Source: Phreatobacter sp. (GTDB lineage: Bacteria; Pseudomonadota; Alphaproteobacteria; Rhizobiales; Phreatobacteraceae). Taken from it: DNA of 64,000 nucleotides. The stretch spans positions 496,001 through 560,000 of the forward strand of contig NZ_JAEULY010000004.1 of the NCBI RefSeq assembly GCF_016793595.1. Direction: 5' to 3'. Positions 44,256 to 54,226 of this stretch are shown here, one piece after another. Every line of letters starts with the position of its first letter. The first letter of the stretch is position 1. The notes under the pieces were generated by a model, which ran no database searches, was not told the origin of the DNA, and saw nothing but the letters and a program-made list of their open reading frames with translations. The position numbers and the translations under genes were made by a program.

Positions 44256-46034
44256 TCAGCGCACGGCCGGCGACGCCGGACTGTCCTGCGATGCGCCGAT
44301 CCGATCCACCGGCAGCGGCGCCGGAACGACGACCCTGTGCGGCGTCGCCAGCGACAGGCCGCCACCGGGCTCCGCCGCCAGCGTGTGGATGTGAAACCAT
44401 GTGTCCTGGTCCTCCGGCGCCATGACCGGCGACGGCGCCGAGACGATCGCCACCTCGCCGCAGGAGCCGATCCAGTCGACGTGGCGGTGCCCATGCATCA
44501 CCACGCAGCGCCGGCCGAGCCGTTGCAACTCGCGGACGAACCAGCTGCCGTTGATCAGCGCGGTGCCGATGCGTTCCGAGAAGGCTTTCGCGGGTGCCGG
44601 ATACTCGACGACATGGTGGTGCAGCGCGATGATCCAGCGCGCCTGCGGATAGCGCCGCACCGCCTCGGCGAGGCGGTGCGCCTGGTCCAGCGGCATCATG
44701 CCGAGCGCGTTGGTGAAGGAGAAATGGGTGTCGGCATTGGAGTTCAGGACCGCGATGCCGAGCCCGTCCGCGCTCTCCGGCGGCAGGATCATCGGGAAAG
44801 CCTCCTGCCAGAGGGCGTTCAGCTCCCGGCCGGCGCTCCAGTCGCCGCGATCGGCGAAGGCGGCCATGGCCTCGCGGTGCGGCGCAAGCATCGCATCCAG
44901 CGTCCGGTCCAGCACGCCCTCCCCGTCCGGCACGCGGACCCTGCCGCCCTGAACCGCTGCAATCGCCGACAGCGTGCGCAGCCTCCGCCACAGCCGGGCC
45001 GGGCTCGCCGGCAATTCGAGCCGCGCCGGGTTGGCCCGATCGACGATGTTGAGGTCGTGGTTGCCGGGCAGGATCAGCATCCGCGCCCCGAGCGCCGGGA
45101 AGCGCGCCACCGCGTCGCGGAATTCCGCCCATTCCGACGAGCGCCCCGCATCCGTCACGTCGCCGGTGACGAGCACGAGATCGAGCGGATCGGCGGCGTG
45201 GATGGCGGCCAGTCGCTGGAGCACCATGTCGAGCCGGCCATTGCCCTGCGCGCCGGCCCGGCCGCTTTCGAGCCGGAAACCGTAGCGCTCGCCGACAATG
45301 TGGAGGTCGGAGAGATGAGCGACGCGCCAGCGTTTCGCAGCGCCCGTGACCGGAACGAAGGACGCGTGGTCCACCGCCGGCGCCATCGTGCCGTCCGCGA
45401 GCCCCCAGAACAGCGCCGCCGCGGCCAGGTAGAGCGATCCCGCGACGAAGGCATTGGCGAGCGCCGGCACGATCAGCCGGAGCGGCGTCGCGAGGTCGGC
45501 CGCCTCGCCCATCCAGCGCGTCGCCGGCCAGACCAGCGCCGCGAGGCCCAGCGAGACGATGCAGACGATGAGGCCGGCGCCGAGCGCGGCCCGCTGGCGC
45601 AGCAGAGCCCGCCGCCGGGCGTGGCCGGCGCCGACCCAGCGGTCCGCGAGGTGACGCAGACCCTCCCGCCAGAGCGCATAGAGCGGCTGCACCGCCAGCG
45701 CGTTGAGCGACCAGAAACTGCGCTCGGCGAGGCGGAACAGCGGCGGCGCCACGAACCAGGTGAGAGCCACGAGCAGCGCCAGAACCGCCAGCGAGCCGAA
45801 ACCGGCCATGGCGACGATCTTGCCGGAAACCGTGTTCAGCCAGCCCGTGACCACGAGTGGCGCAAGCCCGACCAGCACCGCCGGCAGGCCGACGAGGCTG
45901 GTCCAGGCAAGGGCCAGTTTCGGCAGGCTGATCTCCGAGAACATCGTTCCGGCGATGGCCAGCAGCGAATGGGCGGCGGTGCTCGATACGTCGTCTTCGG
46001 CATCACCGCGGCGGGGATCGAGGATATCGGCCAT
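44256..46034 (-). CDS. Membrane-anchored metallophosphoesterase
   Basis: 592 residues. The N-terminal ~230 residues hold several membrane helices (LALAWTSLVGLPAVLVGLAP, VLALLVALTWFVAPPLF, ALGAGLIVCIVSLGLAALVW). The C-terminal calcineurin-like domain has the metal ligands in VAHLSDLHIVG, LVTGDVTDAG, LILPGNHDLNIVD, ALHHHVVEYP and VMHGHRHVDW. All the blocks are present, so it should be an active phosphodiesterase or phosphatase, perhaps on an envelope lipid or nucleotide. Substrate unknown. Confidence 0.9.
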   Translation of the reverse strand: MADILDPRRGDAEDDVSSTAAHSLLAIAGTMFSEISLPKLALAWTSLVGLPAVLVGLAPLVVTGWLNTVSGKIVAMAGFGSLAVLALLVALTWFVAPPLFRLAERSFWSLNALAVQPLYALWREGLRHLADRWVGAGHARRRALLRQRAALGAGLIVCIVSLGLAALVWPATRWMGEAADLATPLRLIVPALANAFVAGSLYLAAAALFWGLADGTMAPAVDHASFVPVTGAAKRWRVAHLSDLHIVGERYGFRLESGRAGAQGNGRLDMVLQRLAAIHAADPLDLVLVTGDVTDAGRSSEWAEFRDAVARFPALGARMLILPGNHDLNIVDRANPARLELPASPARLWRRLRTLSAIAAVQGGRVRVPDGEGVLDRTLDAMLAPHREAMAAFADRGDWSAGRELNALWQEAFPMILPPESADGLGIAVLNSNADTHFSFTNALGMMPLDQAHRLAEAVRRYPQARWIIALHHHVVEYPAPAKAFSERIGTALINGSWFVRELQRLGRRCVVMHGHRHVDWIGSCGEVAIVSAPSPVMAPEDQDTWFHIHTLAAEPGGGLSLATPHRVVVPAPLPVDRIGASQDSPASPAVR

Positions 46035-46082
46035 GCCTCATGATGCTGGCCGGCCGGCAGCCATGGCAAGGGCGCCGCCGCG

Positions 46083-46523
46083 TCAATCCTCTTCGCCGAA
46101 GCCCGATCCCGGCTTGCCCGGCTTCATGCGGATGAGGCGCGAATCCTCGACCGCCGCCTGCCGGTGCCTGACCGCCTCGCGGTAGACGGGGTCGCGGAGC
46201 ATGTCGATGAAGGCCTGTCCGCTCGGATATTCGGCGATGAAGGCGAGGTCCCAGCGCTCGCTCTCAGGCCCGATCAGGACGAGATCCGGCCGGCCGATCC
46301 AGTGCTGCCTGCCGCCGAGACGGCGGAAGACCGGGCCGCTCTCGCGGCCATAGGCGCGGTAGGCTTCGAGGCCGGTCGTCTTGCTGCCGTCGGGATAGGT
46401 CGCCTCGGCCTTCAGACGGACGAGATTCAACATGTGCACGGGCTCGTCGCGCGGCAGGTCCTTGAACAGCGCGAACCGCTCGCGCGTGGGGTCGACATGG
46501 CCGGTTTCAGTTGCGTCGCTCAC
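46083..46523 (-). CDS. DUF1330-like dimeric alpha-beta barrel protein
   Basis: 146 residues from a GTG at 46523. It has MLNLVRLKAEATYPDG, LEAYRAYGRESGPVFRRLGG and ALIAEYPSG-like elements (DLAFIAEYPSGQAFIDMLRD), the signature of DUF1330/NIPSNAP-like proteins. Cytoplasmic, function unknown. It overlaps the 3' end of the upstream membrane protein gene by 17 bp. Confidence 0.85.
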   Translation of the reverse strand: MSDATETGHVDPTRERFALFKDLPRDEPVHMLNLVRLKAEATYPDGSKTTGLEAYRAYGRESGPVFRRLGGRQHWIGRPDLVLIGPESERWDLAFIAEYPSGQAFIDMLRDPVYREAVRHRQAAVEDSRLIRMKPGKPGSGFGEED

Positions 46524-48309
46524 GGAAGAAGTCCTCCCATTCCCGATACCAGTCTTCGGGCCGGATCGGGCCGTAGACGCGGGGGTAATCAGGAATCTGC
46601 CGCAGAATCAGGATCGGTGAAGCATGGGTCGCCCAGGGCAGCCGGCGCGTCACGGGAACCTGATCGACGACGCGATAGCCGGGCATGCGATCGACCAGAA
46701 TGAGGTATTCCGGTTCGTTGTGCCAGGTGCTCAGGCGATTGGGTTGACCGACCTTGCCGTGGAGATGCCAGCCGTTGAACGACCAGCCAGCATTGATCCG
46801 GTCGCGCGGCACGCCCTGCGCAACGAGGCGTTCGAGGGCGGCAGCCTGCGCCCGCTTGGTCGAGAGGAAGTCGTGGGTGGCAAGCACCGAGAACAGGCCG
46901 GTGGCCGCGATCAGCACCCACGCGGTCGCGCGGGCCGGCCATGCCACCCGCGCGAGGCGCTCGCCGATGCCGGGACTCGCGAACAGGACCACGATCAGGC
47001 ACGGCACCATGGGAATGAAGTAGCGGTCGAAACGGTCGATAATGAACAGGACCGGCGCCAGCAGCACGGCCATGGTCAGTCCGGCGAACAGTTTCATCGC
47101 TGTGACGGCGCTGTCGGACCGGTCGGTGAACACCGTCCAGACGCGCATGGCCAGCAACACGGTGCCGAGCGCGCCGCCAAGCGCGGAGAGCCAGGTGAAG
47201 GCGTAGCGGTAAGGCCAGGTCGCCCAGGGGCCGATCGCATCGTTGCCGATGCCCCATTCGGTGATCGTGTCCCACCAGATCGGCATGGGACGCTCGATCG
47301 TGATGATCGCAATGCTGGCGGCGGTCGAGAAGATCAGGAAAGCGGCGATCAGCCGAATGCGCTCGCGGCGGCGCTTGAGGCGACCCAGTTCGTCCGCCCA
47401 GACCACCAGTGACACCGGAAGGGAAAAGAAGCCGAGATAGAAGAAGGCGCAGCCGAGCAGCAGCACCGCCTCCAACACGGTCTTGCCGATCGGCCCCCGC
47501 AGGCGGGTGAGGATGCTGTCGCTTTGCAGGCCATATTGCAGCGGCAGGCGGCCGGTGGCGTCCAGCCAGCCAATATAGCCCTTTTGCACCGCGTAGAAGA
47601 CCAGAACCGGCAGGATCGCCAGTGCCAGCGTCCGCCAGGTCAGGCCGTAGCGACCGACATGGGCGCCGGCATGACCGAGCGGGATCGCCATGCCGGTCTG
47701 GCGGGCGAGCAGGGCGGCAAGGCCGATCGCCCAGCCCCAGGCGGCGACCGAACCGGCGCCGCCGACGAGGCCAAAGCTGATCAGCCACATCGACACTGTC
47801 TGTAGCGCCGCATAGGTCACGTCGGTCATGAACGTGTAGGACAGCGCGAAATAGATCGGATTGGCCATCAGGCTGGCCGCGCCGAGCAGGGCCGTCGACG
47901 GCTTCAGCGGGATGAGGCGCAGCCAGCCGTACAATGCGACGATGCCGATGAAGCCCATGACGAGCATGGCTGCCCGCAGGGTCAGGAAGCTCGCGCCGAA
48001 TGGCCAGGCGAACAGCGCGCCCCACAACGTGTGGGTAATCAGATTGCCGGCCGCCCAGTCCGAGAGGCGCAACGTGCCCTCGTCGACCAGCGCGCGCACC
48101 GAGGCCGCCCAGGCCCAGTCATCGACGAGCGGGAACTCGCCGCGCGGATCGACGATGAAGATCGCAGCGATCCAGACGGCCGCGAGCATGGCGATGTTGC
48201 GCCAGTCCGCCCGTTCCCAGCGCGTTCGTCGGACGTCGGCCTTGTCGGTCGCGGCCCGCGCCGGGGCATCGGGCAGCGCGTCACGAGCGAAGGTCGCGGA
48301 AGATGTCAT
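46507..48309 (-). CDS. Multi-spanning membrane protein, glycosyltransferase 39-like
   Basis: About 600 residues (ATG at 48309; a GTG six codons upstream is possible). After a cytoplasmic N-terminus there are about ten membrane helices. The first extracytoplasmic loop carries DPRGEFPLVDDWAWAASVRA, whose D/DD resembles the catalytic loop of GT-C glycosyltransferases such as ArnT and PMT. A later FLIFSTAASIAIITIERPMP and a C-terminal periplasmic domain (INAGWSFNGWHLHGKVGQPN) also fit. It likely transfers a sugar from a polyprenyl donor to an envelope acceptor; acceptor unknown. Confidence 0.75.
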   Translation of the reverse strand: MTSSATFARDALPDAPARAATDKADVRRTRWERADWRNIAMLAAVWIAAIFIVDPRGEFPLVDDWAWAASVRALVDEGTLRLSDWAAGNLITHTLWGALFAWPFGASFLTLRAAMLVMGFIGIVALYGWLRLIPLKPSTALLGAASLMANPIYFALSYTFMTDVTYAALQTVSMWLISFGLVGGAGSVAAWGWAIGLAALLARQTGMAIPLGHAGAHVGRYGLTWRTLALAILPVLVFYAVQKGYIGWLDATGRLPLQYGLQSDSILTRLRGPIGKTVLEAVLLLGCAFFYLGFFSLPVSLVVWADELGRLKRRRERIRLIAAFLIFSTAASIAIITIERPMPIWWDTITEWGIGNDAIGPWATWPYRYAFTWLSALGGALGTVLLAMRVWTVFTDRSDSAVTAMKLFAGLTMAVLLAPVLFIIDRFDRYFIPMVPCLIVVLFASPGIGERLARVAWPARATAWVLIAATGLFSVLATHDFLSTKRAQAAALERLVAQGVPRDRINAGWSFNGWHLHGKVGQPNRLSTWHNEPEYLILVDRMPGYRVVDQVPVTRRLPWATHASPILILRQIPDYPRVYGPIRPEDWYREWEDFFRERRN

Positions 48310-48677
48310 GTCGGAGCTTGCCGCCACATACTTGCCGGTCCGCGCGCCACGGAAGCGCGCATCCTACATCCCAAATGCCCGGCAAGCGCTCCGTCCAAGA
48401 CGACACGCCAGGTCGCGCGCGAACAATAGGGCCTGCAATCCGGCCACGCTACCAACTGCCCGCAACCGGCTACCGTTCGTGAGAAATATGCTGACACAGT
48501 GGCATCCGTTCGAAACGTGCAACCTTTATCATATGCTTCGACGCAATTGCCACCTTGGCGCGATCAGCCGCGCGGGACGCGATAATCTGCTTCGATTCCC
48601 GATCCATCCGCCCGTGTTCCCGCGCGGCCTTGCGCAAGGTCGATCGGCGATGCGACATCACCGCCCGGTGGAGCAAT
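48310..48677. other. 368-bp gap without a convincing gene
   Basis: This lies between two minus-strand genes and is less GC-rich around 48480-48560. A short minus-strand frame (ATG at 48656, about 62 codons, basic, ending KVARFERMPLCQHISHE) is open here but has no clear ribosome binding site or family. It may hold the promoter of the membrane protein gene. Confidence 0.4.
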
Positions 48678-49202
48678 CTATCCCCGGCGCCCCGCATCGG
48701 GCGCTTCCTTCGGCCAGTCGGCCAGATGCCCCTCCAGCTCCTGCAATTCCTTCAGATCGTGCTCCCAGGCGGTGATCCGCCCTCGCACGGAGACGCCGGC
48801 CTGATGCACCGTGTCGGGATCGCCGGAGACCAGCGGATGCCACCAGTAGAGATCGTAGCCCTCCGCCACGAGCCGGTAGGCGCAGGTCGGCGGCAGCCAG
48901 GGCAGTGTCCGCGCCTCCTCCGGGGTCAGGCGAACGCAGTCGGGAACCTTCGCCTGCCGATTCGGATAGTCGCTGCACCGGCACGTATCGCCGTCGAGCA
49001 GCGTGCAGGCGACCGAGGTGAAGTGGATCTCGCCGGTATCCTCGTCCTCGAGCTTGTTCAGGCAGCAGCGCGCGCAGCCGTCGCAGAGGCTCTCCCACTC
49101 CGCCCCGGTCATGGCCTCGAGCGTCTTCCGCCGCCAGAACGGCGCGGCTTCGGCCGCCTTCCCCTTCACGTCATCCGCCATCGGCGATGTCTGCTCCGTC
49201 AT
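48678..49202 (-). CDS. YcgN-family cysteine-cluster protein (UPF0260)
   Basis: 174 residues, cytoplasmic. Conserved [20 protein letters not shown] then [32 protein letters not shown] and [20 protein letters not shown]. The many Cys fit a zinc or iron-sulphur binding CxxCxxCC-type protein. Function unknown. Transcribed away from the penicillin-binding protein gene, sharing a ~135-bp divergent promoter region. Confidence 0.92.
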   Translation of the reverse strand: MTEQTSPMADDVKGKAAEAAPFWRRKTLEAMTGAEWESLCDGCARCCLNKLEDEDTGEIHFTSVACTLLDGDTCRCSDYPNRQAKVPDCVRLTPEEARTLPWLPPTCAYRLVAEGYDLYWWHPLVSGDPDTVHQAGVSVRGRITAWEHDLKELQELEGHLADWPKEAPDAGRRG

Positions 49203-49337
49203 GCCATCCGCATGGTCCGCGGGGCCGGTAACCCTGTTGTCAGAGAACCGTGGAACGCCGCGCGCGGCGTTGGCTCACCCGGCCGATCTCCGATATGGTA
49301 AGCGGATCGTCAAGAGCTTGCCCAGAAAGGGTTCCGC

Positions 49338-51512
49338 TTGAGCGATTTCCAGCCCAGCGGCGGCCGGGGCGGCGCGATCCGGCGCTTCCTTCTCGACCTC
49401 GACGCCCGCCTCAACGATGGTCTCTGGCGTCTCGCCGGAGCCCTCGGCCGTGGCTGGGAGCGGCTCGCGGACCTGTCCGACCGCGTCCAGGTCTATGGCT
49501 GGAAGCGGGTCGCCGCCGAATTCGGCTCGGAGGGCATGACGCTCGGCACCGGCGGCCTCGTCGTCCTGCTCATGCTCGCCATCCCCGCCTTCAAGGAAAC
49601 CTCGGACGACTGGCGCCGGCGCTCCGAGCTCGCCGTCACCTTCCAGGACCGCTACGGCAACGAGGTCGGCCGCCGTGGCATCCGGCACAACGATTCCGTG
49701 CCGCTGGAGGAATTTCCCGACCATATGATCAAGGCGGTGCTCGCCACCGAGGACCGGCGCTTCTACGAGCATTACGGCATCGACGTGATCGGCACCTTCC
49801 GCGCCATCATGACCAATGCCCGCGCCGGCGGCGTCGTGCAGGGCGGCTCCACCCTCACCCAGCAGCTCGCCAAGAACCTGTTCCTGACCAACGAGCGCTC
49901 CATCGAGCGCAAGATCAAGGAAGCCTTCCTCGCGCTGTGGCTGGAGGCGCGCGCCGCCAAGAACGAGATCCTCAAGACCTATCTCGACCGCGCCTATATG
50001 GGCGGCGGCGCGTTCGGGGCCGAGGCGGCCTCGGAATATTATTTCGGCAAGTCGGTGCGCGACGTGACACTGGCGGAAGCGGCCATGCTCGCCGGCCTGT
50101 TCAAGGCGCCGACGCGCTTTGCCCCGCACGCCAACCTGCCGGCCGCCCGTGCCCGCGCCAATACCGTGCTCGACAACCTCGTCGAGGCCGGTTTCATGAC
50201 CGAGGGCCAGGTGTTCGGCGCGCGGCGCAATCCGGCGACGCCGGTCGACCGCAAGGACGAGATCGTCCCCAACTACTATCTCGACTACGCCTTCGAGGAC
50301 GTGAAGCGCCTCGTCGCGGCCAGCCCCAATCTCGTCGACCGGGTGCTGACCGTGCGCACCGGCCTCGACCTCACCATCCAGCGGCAGGCCGAACTTTCGG
50401 TCGAGGGCATCATCCGGCAATACGGCGCCGATTACGGCGCCAGCCAGGCCGCCTCCGTGGTCATGGATGTCGACGGCACGGTGCGCGCCATCGTCGGCGG
50501 GCGCGACTACGGCGCGAGCCAGTTCAACCGGGCGACCGAGGCGATGCGCCAGCCGGGCTCCTCGTTCAAGCCGATCGTCTATGGCGCGGCCATGCGCGAG
50601 GGCCTGATCAACGGCCGCTCCGTCGTGGTCGACCGCCCCATCTGCCTCGGCAACTGGTGCCCGCAGAATTACGGCCGCTCCTTCTCCGGCTCGACCACCG
50701 TCACCTCCGCGCTAGTTCGCTCGATCAACTCGATTCCCGTCATCCTGACCCAGCAGATGGGACGCGGCGACAGCCGTGTCGGCCGCCAGAAGATCATCGC
50801 CACGGCGCGCGACATGGGCATCACGCGCCCGCTCACCGATTCCGCCCCGCTGCCCATCGGCGCGGCGGAGGTGACGCTGGTCGAACTGACCACCGCCTAT
50901 GCCAGTTTCGCCTCCGGCGGGTTCGGCGTTCAGCCGCATGCGGCGGTGGAGATGCGCAACTCGGCGGGCGAACTCGTCTGGCGCGCCGACCGTGACCTGC
51001 CGCCCCGCCGCCGCGTCTTCTCGCAGCAGGTGGCGGCGGACATGAACGGCATCATGGTCGGCGTGGTCGAATCCGGCACCGGCCGCCGCGCCGGGGTGCA
51101 GGGCGTGCAGGTCGGCGGCAAGACAGGCACGACCAATTCCTACCGCGACGCGCTGTTCGTCGGCTATTCCAGCCATTTCGTCACCGGCGTCTGGTTCGGC
51201 AACGACGACTATTCCGAGACCAACCGGATGACCGGCGGCTCGCTGCCCGCCATGACCTTCTCGCAGATCATGACCGCCGCCCATGCCGGCCTCGACCGCC
51301 GGCCGATCTTCGGCCTGACCATCGGCCCGCAGCCCGCGCCGGGCGTTCCCGCCGCCGCCTCGGGCCCGATGGCCGGCGTGCCCGACCGGCCGCAGGTGCT
51401 GTCGCGCCGCTCCGTCGAGGTGCTGGGCCGTATCGAGGGCCTGTTCCGCGACGCCGCCGTGCCGCGGCCCGGCCCCGTCTCCTCGGCGGCACCCCGTGCC
51501 CTGTTCCAGTAG
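49338..51512 (+). CDS. Class A penicillin-binding protein (glycosyltransferase/transpeptidase)
   Basis: 724 residues from a TTG with AAAGGG upstream. One membrane helix (about 70-90, GGLVVLLMLAIPAF) anchors a GT51 domain with the catalytic Glu in ATEDRRFYEHYGID and GGSTLTQQLAKNLFL. The transpeptidase domain has SSFK in MRQPGSSFKPIVYGAAM, SIN in RSINSIP and GKTGTT. It polymerises and crosslinks peptidoglycan, PBP1a/PBP1c-like. Long cytoplasmic N-terminus (about 65 residues). Confidence 0.94.
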   Translation: MSDFQPSGGRGGAIRRFLLDLDARLNDGLWRLAGALGRGWERLADLSDRVQVYGWKRVAAEFGSEGMTLGTGGLVVLLMLAIPAFKETSDDWRRRSELAVTFQDRYGNEVGRRGIRHNDSVPLEEFPDHMIKAVLATEDRRFYEHYGIDVIGTFRAIMTNARAGGVVQGGSTLTQQLAKNLFLTNERSIERKIKEAFLALWLEARAAKNEILKTYLDRAYMGGGAFGAEAASEYYFGKSVRDVTLAEAAMLAGLFKAPTRFAPHANLPAARARANTVLDNLVEAGFMTEGQVFGARRNPATPVDRKDEIVPNYYLDYAFEDVKRLVAASPNLVDRVLTVRTGLDLTIQRQAELSVEGIIRQYGADYGASQAASVVMDVDGTVRAIVGGRDYGASQFNRATEAMRQPGSSFKPIVYGAAMREGLINGRSVVVDRPICLGNWCPQNYGRSFSGSTTVTSALVRSINSIPVILTQQMGRGDSRVGRQKIIATARDMGITRPLTDSAPLPIGAAEVTLVELTTAYASFASGGFGVQPHAAVEMRNSAGELVWRADRDLPPRRRVFSQQVAADMNGIMVGVVESGTGRRAGVQGVQVGGKTGTTNSYRDALFVGYSSHFVTGVWFGNDDYSETNRMTGGSLPAMTFSQIMTAAHAGLDRRPIFGLTIGPQPAPGVPAAASGPMAGVPDRPQVLSRRSVEVLGRIEGLFRDAAVPRPGPVSSAAPRALFQ

Positions 51513-51515
51513 GTC

Positions 51516-52088
51516 ATGAGAGCCCTCTCCGGCATCCTCCTCGCGCTCGGCATCGGCGCGGTCACCGGTCTCGGTCTCACCGCGGCCTCGGTCGGGCGCG
51601 GCACCGGGGCGGGAACCCTGCGGATCGGACCGTGGCTGGCGAGCCCCAAGGCCGGCACGATCGACGCCGACCCCTACGCCCGCGCGGTGTCGGCGCGGCT
51701 CGGCACGCTGCCCATCGCGCTCGCCGACGGCCTTGCCCTGCTCGCCGACAGCGACAGCCAGGGCGCGGCCATCGACGGGCGCTGCACCTATCTCGTCTCC
51801 GGCGCCATGCCGCCGGCGCGCTACTGGACACTCGCCGCGACCGGGCCGGACTTCCGGCCGCTGGTGCACGAGAGCGTCCGGCAGGTCTTCACCAGTTACG
51901 AGATCGTCCGGCACGGCGACCGGCCGCTCGACATCCTGCTGGCGCCCGAGGCGCGGGCGGGCAACTGGCTGCCGTCCGGCGGCGCGCCGGCGCTGCGGCT
52001 GGTGCTGCGCCTCTACGACACGCCCATCGCCACGACGATCTCCTCCGGCACGGTGCTGCCGACCATCACGCGGGTCAGCTGCCCATGA
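51516..52088 (+). CDS. DUF1214-domain exported protein
   Basis: 190 residues. N-terminal hydrophobic segment (ILLALGIGAVTGLGLTAAS), then LRIGPWLASPKAGTIDADPY, CTYLVSGAMPPARYWTLAA and GGAPALRLVLRLYDTPI, the DUF1214 pattern. It starts 3 bp after the penicillin-binding protein gene and overlaps the DUF1254 gene (ATGA). Usually paired with DUF1254; function unknown, membrane or periplasm. Confidence 0.9.
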   Translation: MRALSGILLALGIGAVTGLGLTAASVGRGTGAGTLRIGPWLASPKAGTIDADPYARAVSARLGTLPIALADGLALLADSDSQGAAIDGRCTYLVSGAMPPARYWTLAATGPDFRPLVHESVRQVFTSYEIVRHGDRPLDILLAPEARAGNWLPSGGAPALRLVLRLYDTPIATTISSGTVLPTITRVSCP

Positions 52089-52708
52089 TCGGATGGCGGA
52101 GCTCCGGCGGGAACAGGCATGGCGGGACGCGGATCGGCCGCGTCCTGTCGGCCGTGCCCTGGATCGTCGCCGGCCTGCTGCTGGGGCTTGCCGTCCACAT
52201 CGTCTCGGTCTTCGCGCTGCCGCGCCTCGCCCCCGACGACGCCCGCGCCCGCCTCGCGGAGGTCACCGCCCTCAACCGCGCGACGACGCTGGCCGGTGGA
52301 ACGGAAGCGGCGCTGCCGCTCGCGGACCCCGCTTTCGAGACCGCCGTCTGCCGCTACGACCTGACCGGCGGCGCGCTGCATGTCCGCGCGCCGGTGACGC
52401 CGCACTACACCGCGATCTCGCTCTACACCTCGACCGGCATCGCCTTCGGCGCCATCAACGACCGCGCCGCCACCCGCCGCACCATGGACCTGTTCGTCGT
52501 CACCGCCGCCCAGCGCCGCGAGCTTGCCACCGGCGAGGACGAGACCGCCGCCGACAATCTGATCATGGTCTCGCCGACCACCGAGGGCTTCGTGCTGATC
52601 CGGGCGCTCGCCGTGCAGCCGAGCCTTGCCCCGCTGGTGCGCGAGCAGCTCGCCAGCCAGGCCCTGTGCGAGATCCTGACGCCGGAACATCCGCCGACGG
52701 CGGAGTGA
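52085..52708 (+). CDS. DUF1254-domain exported protein
   Basis: 207 residues from an ATG that overlaps the DUF1214 stop as ATGA. A membrane helix (VPWIVAGLLLGLAVHIVSV) is followed by PLADPAFETAVCRYDLTGGA, RAPVTPHYTAISLYTSTGIA and TTEGFVLIRALAV. It is the short DUF1254 form that accompanies DUF1214. Function unknown. Confidence 0.9.
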   Translation: MIGWRSSGGNRHGGTRIGRVLSAVPWIVAGLLLGLAVHIVSVFALPRLAPDDARARLAEVTALNRATTLAGGTEAALPLADPAFETAVCRYDLTGGALHVRAPVTPHYTAISLYTSTGIAFGAINDRAATRRTMDLFVVTAAQRRELATGEDETAADNLIMVSPTTEGFVLIRALAVQPSLAPLVREQLASQALCEILTPEHPPTAE

Positions 52709-52853
52709 TCGTGGCGCCGTGTCGGCATTCCCGGCTCTGTGCAGGGGTATCCGCCCATAGCCGAGGCAGCGCCTCGGCGCTCAAGCCGAAGAACGGCGGC
52801 CAGACGCCGCCTGTGCCCGGCCACGACGCATGCGGGACGCGTCGCGACCGCCC

Positions 52854-53687
52854 CTATTTGCTGATGATCTGCTCGTCGGCCGGCGGCGTTCCGCGCGGGT
52901 AGTAGCGCGGCGGGGCCTGTTCCACGCCGATGGAGCCCCGACCCGAGGCCCCCGCGCAGAGCTGGTCGAAATCGCGAATGTCGGCCTCCAGCCCGGCAAG
53001 CTCCCGCTCGGCCATCACGGCGTCCGGCTCCGGCGTCGCGACCAGCTGGGTGTTGAGCGCGCAGCGATAGGCGTCGGCATGCTGGCGCAGGCCGTGGCGC
53101 ACCCACGAGACGATGGTCCGGTTCTCGGCGATGCGGTCGTGCGCGGAGCGGATCTCCACCGCCGTCAGCGTCGGAATGTGACGCATCGCGCCTTCGCGCA
53201 CCCGGTCCGCCTCCATCACCTGCCGCGCCTTCTCGCAGAACGGGCGGATGCGCTGGCGGTCGGCGCGCATGTCATCGGTCATGCGGATGAAGCGCGAACG
53301 GGACGAGCGGTAGTCCTCGCGCGCCAGCGTGCGGCAATAGCCGCGCGGGTCCGGATCGGTGGCGACGGGGTCGCCGATGCGCGTGCGCCGGAGCTCGGCC
53401 CAGAACTGGTTCCAGCGGTCGAAGGGATGGGTCGGCATCATCAGCGCGTAACCCATCTGGCGCATCTCGCGCTCGGCGTCGGTGAAAGGATAGCCGGAGA
53501 CCGGCTCCTCGCGCAGCCTTGCCGCGCGGGTGCCCATCCACGGCATGATCTCATCGTTGAGGACATTGGGGGCCGGACGGCCGAAATCGCCCTGCGGGGC
53601 GCAGGCGGCGAGCATCAGCATGAAGCCGCCGAACAAACCGCGCCGCGTCAGGCCGGCGGCCGTGATGCGCGGAAGCGGAAAAGCCAT
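52854..53687 (-). CDS. Conserved lipoprotein of unknown function
   Basis: 277 residues. Signal peptide GLFGGFMLMLAACA with a lipobox Cys at about residue 29. The mature part is mostly helical and Arg/Asp-rich (YPFTDAEREMRQMGYALMMP, RGYCRTLAREDYRSSRSRFI) with a few cysteines. No catalytic motif seen. It converges on the DUF1254 gene; the 145-bp gap between holds two short GC hairpins without a T-run. Confidence 0.82.
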   Translation of the reverse strand: MAFPLPRITAAGLTRRGLFGGFMLMLAACAPQGDFGRPAPNVLNDEIMPWMGTRAARLREEPVSGYPFTDAEREMRQMGYALMMPTHPFDRWNQFWAELRRTRIGDPVATDPDPRGYCRTLAREDYRSSRSRFIRMTDDMRADRQRIRPFCEKARQVMEADRVREGAMRHIPTLTAVEIRSAHDRIAENRTIVSWVRHGLRQHADAYRCALNTQLVATPEPDAVMAERELAGLEADIRDFDQLCAGASGRGSIGVEQAPPRYYPRGTPPADEQIISK

Positions 53688-53758
53688 GGACGGACCCTCT
53701 CGGCGGGCTCAGCCCGCATCGACGACTGGTGAGCCCGGGTCCTGGGCGTGGGGGAAGG

Positions 53759-53959
53759 TCAGGCGCTCCTGCGCCGGCGCTTCGGTCCATGGCCGCCCTT
53801 GCGGGGCGGATCGACGGTCAGGACTGGCGGCGGGGGGAGATCGTGACGCTCAATGCGGATCACCGGCAGGACGAGGATCTGCCCCATCACATCCGGCACG
53901 CTCGGGTCCTGCCGCAGAGCGCGGCGTCTTTCGAGCGGGAAACGAAGCACCAAACCCAT
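53759..53959 (-). CDS. Small basic protein of unknown function
   Basis: 66 residues: MGLVLRFPLERRRALRQDPS, then GQILVLPVIRIERHD and a Lys/Arg-rich end. The FPxxRR...ILPVIRIER layout is seen in short conserved proteins of this order, so I consider it real, but it has no known function and no strong ribosome binding site was identified. Confidence 0.5.
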   Translation of the reverse strand: MGLVLRFPLERRRALRQDPSVPDVMGQILVLPVIRIERHDLPPPPVLTVDPPRKGGHGPKRRRRSA

Positions 53960-54045
53960 CGAACCCTCCTTTGCGCCTGCCCTCCGATGCGGCCATGCCC
54001 GGCGACAATTCGCCGACGCGCAAGGCTATTTAGAAACGCCTTTGG

Positions 54046-54060
54046 TTAATGGAAGGTTAC
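54046..54060. promoter_or_regulatory. CtrA-like box
   Basis: TTAATGGAAGGTTAC has the TTAA-N7-TTAC layout of the CtrA site (TTAA-N7-TTAAC). It lies between the divergent small gene at 53759 and the secreted protein at 54227. Weak but well placed. Confidence 0.3.
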
Positions 54061-54226
54061 GCGCGCGTTCCGGGATTGTTGAGACCCGGTTTCATGCTGG
54101 GCGCGCGATGTCGGCTCCATGCAAGACACGCCCGCCACCTGCCGTTGCAACCTGCTTCCGGACAACCCCTTATCGACAGAGCCAGCAGGTGAACTAACCT
54201 GCAGCGACTGCAAGGAGGTGATGCCC

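Noticed and set aside
42606..46043. Long plus-strand frames opposite pit, DUF47 and the metallophosphoesterase
   Set aside because: Antisense shadows of well-supported minus-strand genes.
48470..48697. Short minus-strand frame between the membrane protein and YcgN genes
   Set aside because: Basic 60-75 residue reading without ribosome binding site or family; kept only as a note on the gap.
52709..52853. Strong terminator between the convergent DUF1254 and lipoprotein genes
   Set aside because: Two short GC hairpins are present but neither has a T-run, so I do not call a Rho-independent terminator.
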